Of a stretch of 42,524 nt of DNA, positions 41,557 to 42,524 are shown one piece after another. The translations under genes were made by a program, and so were the position numbers. How positions within the stretch are numbered: the stretch's first letter is position 1; each line of letters opens with the position of its first letter. The notes below the pieces were generated by a model. The model did no database searches, had not been told where the DNA came from, and was given only the letters and a program-made list of their open reading frames with translations. This stretch comes from Planctomicrobium piriforme (lineage in GTDB: Bacteria; Planctomycetota; Planctomycetia; Planctomycetales; Planctomycetaceae): NCBI GenBank assembly GCA_945861445.1, contig CAMAVF010000008.1:1-42524 (forward strand), given 5' to 3'.

Positions 41557-41952
41557 GTGTTGGTCACGCTCGCCAGAGCGTGGTTTTGAAAGAAATGAAA
41601 CAACGACGATCTCAATCTCTCCTCTCCCCGGAGTACCAAGGCGAGGGGAGACAAAATGCGATAGGGACCGGCGTGCGGAAATCCACACGCGGGTCGTGAG
41701 ACGTACCGATAACCTCACTATATCAACGCGAAAGCGTTACACAGTAAGAATTTGCCCCCAATTCTGGGGTTGGGTTCGAATCGGCATTCCAGGACCTTTC
41801 AAGACTGAAACGAGATTTTTGTAACGCTCCCGCGTTTTCTGTTTAGCGGGTCTTACAGCCGCACATCCGATATGTGAGAATATCAGTCGGTTCGAACTCG
41901 ATTCCGGCCAGGCTCAGTGCGCTCCTGGCGATCCCCTATGGAGGACAACACG
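41557..41952. other. 396-bp divergent intergenic region, no gene recognised
   Basis: This separates the kinase gene from a divergent Tat-protein gene and must hold both promoters. Small hairpins are AACGC-GAAA-GCGTT (41725-41738) and CCCCCA/TGGGG around 41756-41769. A CT-rich stretch with its near-complement lies at 41610-41650. No convincing -35/-10 pair was found. Confidence 0.5.
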
Positions 41953-42524
41953 ATGGCTCGAAACACACGTCGCGAATTTCTGGGAGACGTCGGCAGGGGC
42001 ATGCTGCTCGCCGGATTGGGAACAACTTTGGCCAGCGACTTGGGAATCGGGCGAATTTATGCCGATGATGCCGACAAGGCACTCAATTTCGGCAAGTTGG
42101 AGCCGTTGGTGGCTTTGATGCAGGATACCGAGCCCAACAAGCTGACGGCTCTCCTCATCGAGAAACTGAAAAGTGGAACCGACTTGCGGACGTTGACTGC
42201 CGCTGGAGCGCTGGCCAATGCTCGGACCTTCGGCGGACATGACTACATCGGTTTTCACACGTTCATGGCGTTGGCTCCGGCCTTCCGGATGTCGCAGGAA
42301 CTGCCGACCGCCTTGCAGCCGCTGCCCGTTCTGAAGGTTCTCTATCGGAATGCGAACCGCATTCAAGAATTCGGCGGACGCGAAAAAGAAGTCCTGCACC
42401 CCATCCAACCCGCGCCGATTCCTGCGGGCGTACACAGTGGCGAGTATCTGCGTGAGATCGCCCGTCGCGGCGATATCGAAGGTGCCGACCGCGCGTTTGC
42501 GACGATGACCCAGGGGCCCATTGG
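41953..42524 (+). CDS. Tat-exported protein of unknown function (3' end outside window)
   Basis: ATG 41953 follows GGAGGA at 41940-41945, a strong ribosome-binding site at 7-nt spacing. The frame stays open for 190 codons to the window edge. It begins MARNTRREFLGDVGRGMLLA with RR at 6-7 and a hydrophobic stretch ending GIGRIYADDAD, a twin-arginine signal. The mature part has FGGHDYIGFHTFMALAPAF and later VLHPIQPAPIPAGVHSG. The His-containing segments could bind a metal or cofactor, but I do not recognise a family. It is divergent from the haem-kinase gene and might be one of its targets; that is only a guess from position. Confidence 0.85.
   Translation, partial: MARNTRREFLGDVGRGMLLAGLGTTLASDLGIGRIYADDADKALNFGKLEPLVALMQDTEPNKLTALLIEKLKSGTDLRTLTAAGALANARTFGGHDYIGFHTFMALAPAFRMSQELPTALQPLPVLKVLYRNANRIQEFGGREKEVLHPIQPAPIPAGVHSGEYLREIARRGDIEGADRAFATMTQGPI

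Noticed and set aside
1-42524. CRISPR arrays, transposase genes, tRNA or rRNA genes, prophage genes
   Set aside because: Looked for by pattern on both strands; the regular repeats present are all in-frame protein repeats or isolated palindromes, and no such gene was recognised.

Overview
The window looks like chromosomal DNA of a planctomycete. The evidence is a Tat-dependent DUF1501 protein, surface proteins carrying an LEPR-XLL-like N-terminal motif (here LEER) instead of a normal signal peptide, three Ser/Thr kinases of planctomycete type, and two ECF sigma factors paired with kinases. Genus or species cannot be fixed from sequence alone. No rRNA, tRNA, CRISPR array, phage or insertion-sequence transposase was seen.

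Layout. Positions 1-3598 hold the 3' end of a chemotaxis operon on the plus strand: methyl-accepting protein (partial), cheY, cheB, cheR and a CheX/CheC-like phosphatase, the last genes coupled by ATGA overlaps. A Ser/Thr kinase fused to a degenerate receiver domain (3582-5189, minus) meets it tail to tail. Positions 5707-13161 (minus) encode a 2484-residue surface protein with a beta-helix, a DUF3494-like ice-binding-type domain, ten nearly identical 119-residue Calx-beta repeats, and cadherin-like domains. Next on the minus strand are a flavocytochrome-like oxidoreductase with three C-terminal CxxCH motifs and an NfeD-like membrane protein. A 32-bp inverted repeat then precedes an ECF sigma / Ser-Thr kinase-TPR pair (16690-21280).

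Positions 21576-27033 hold two paralogous secreted metzincin-type proteases on the plus strand. They share leader, N-terminus and catalytic domain but carry unrelated repeat tails; the second is interrupted by an in-frame TAA near its end. Then come a 51-residue secreted peptide, a type II P-type cation ATPase (minus), a 1-kb intergenic region rich in inverted repeats, glpD (plus), a DUF1501 protein (minus), a probable gene remnant, a small unknown protein, a TerC-family membrane protein (minus) and a Ski2-like helicase (minus).

At the right end a kinase gene overlaps an ECF sigma gene by ATGA (38999-41556, minus). The kinase carries a zinc-finger anti-sigma-like N-terminus, a kinase domain, and an extracytoplasmic Tll0287/DUF3365-like domain with a CxxCH haem c motif between two membrane helices. 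I consider this the most promising unusual system: a predicted haem- or redox-sensing kinase that may hold and release its own sigma factor. A Tat-exported protein of unknown function (41953 onward, plus) runs off the window.
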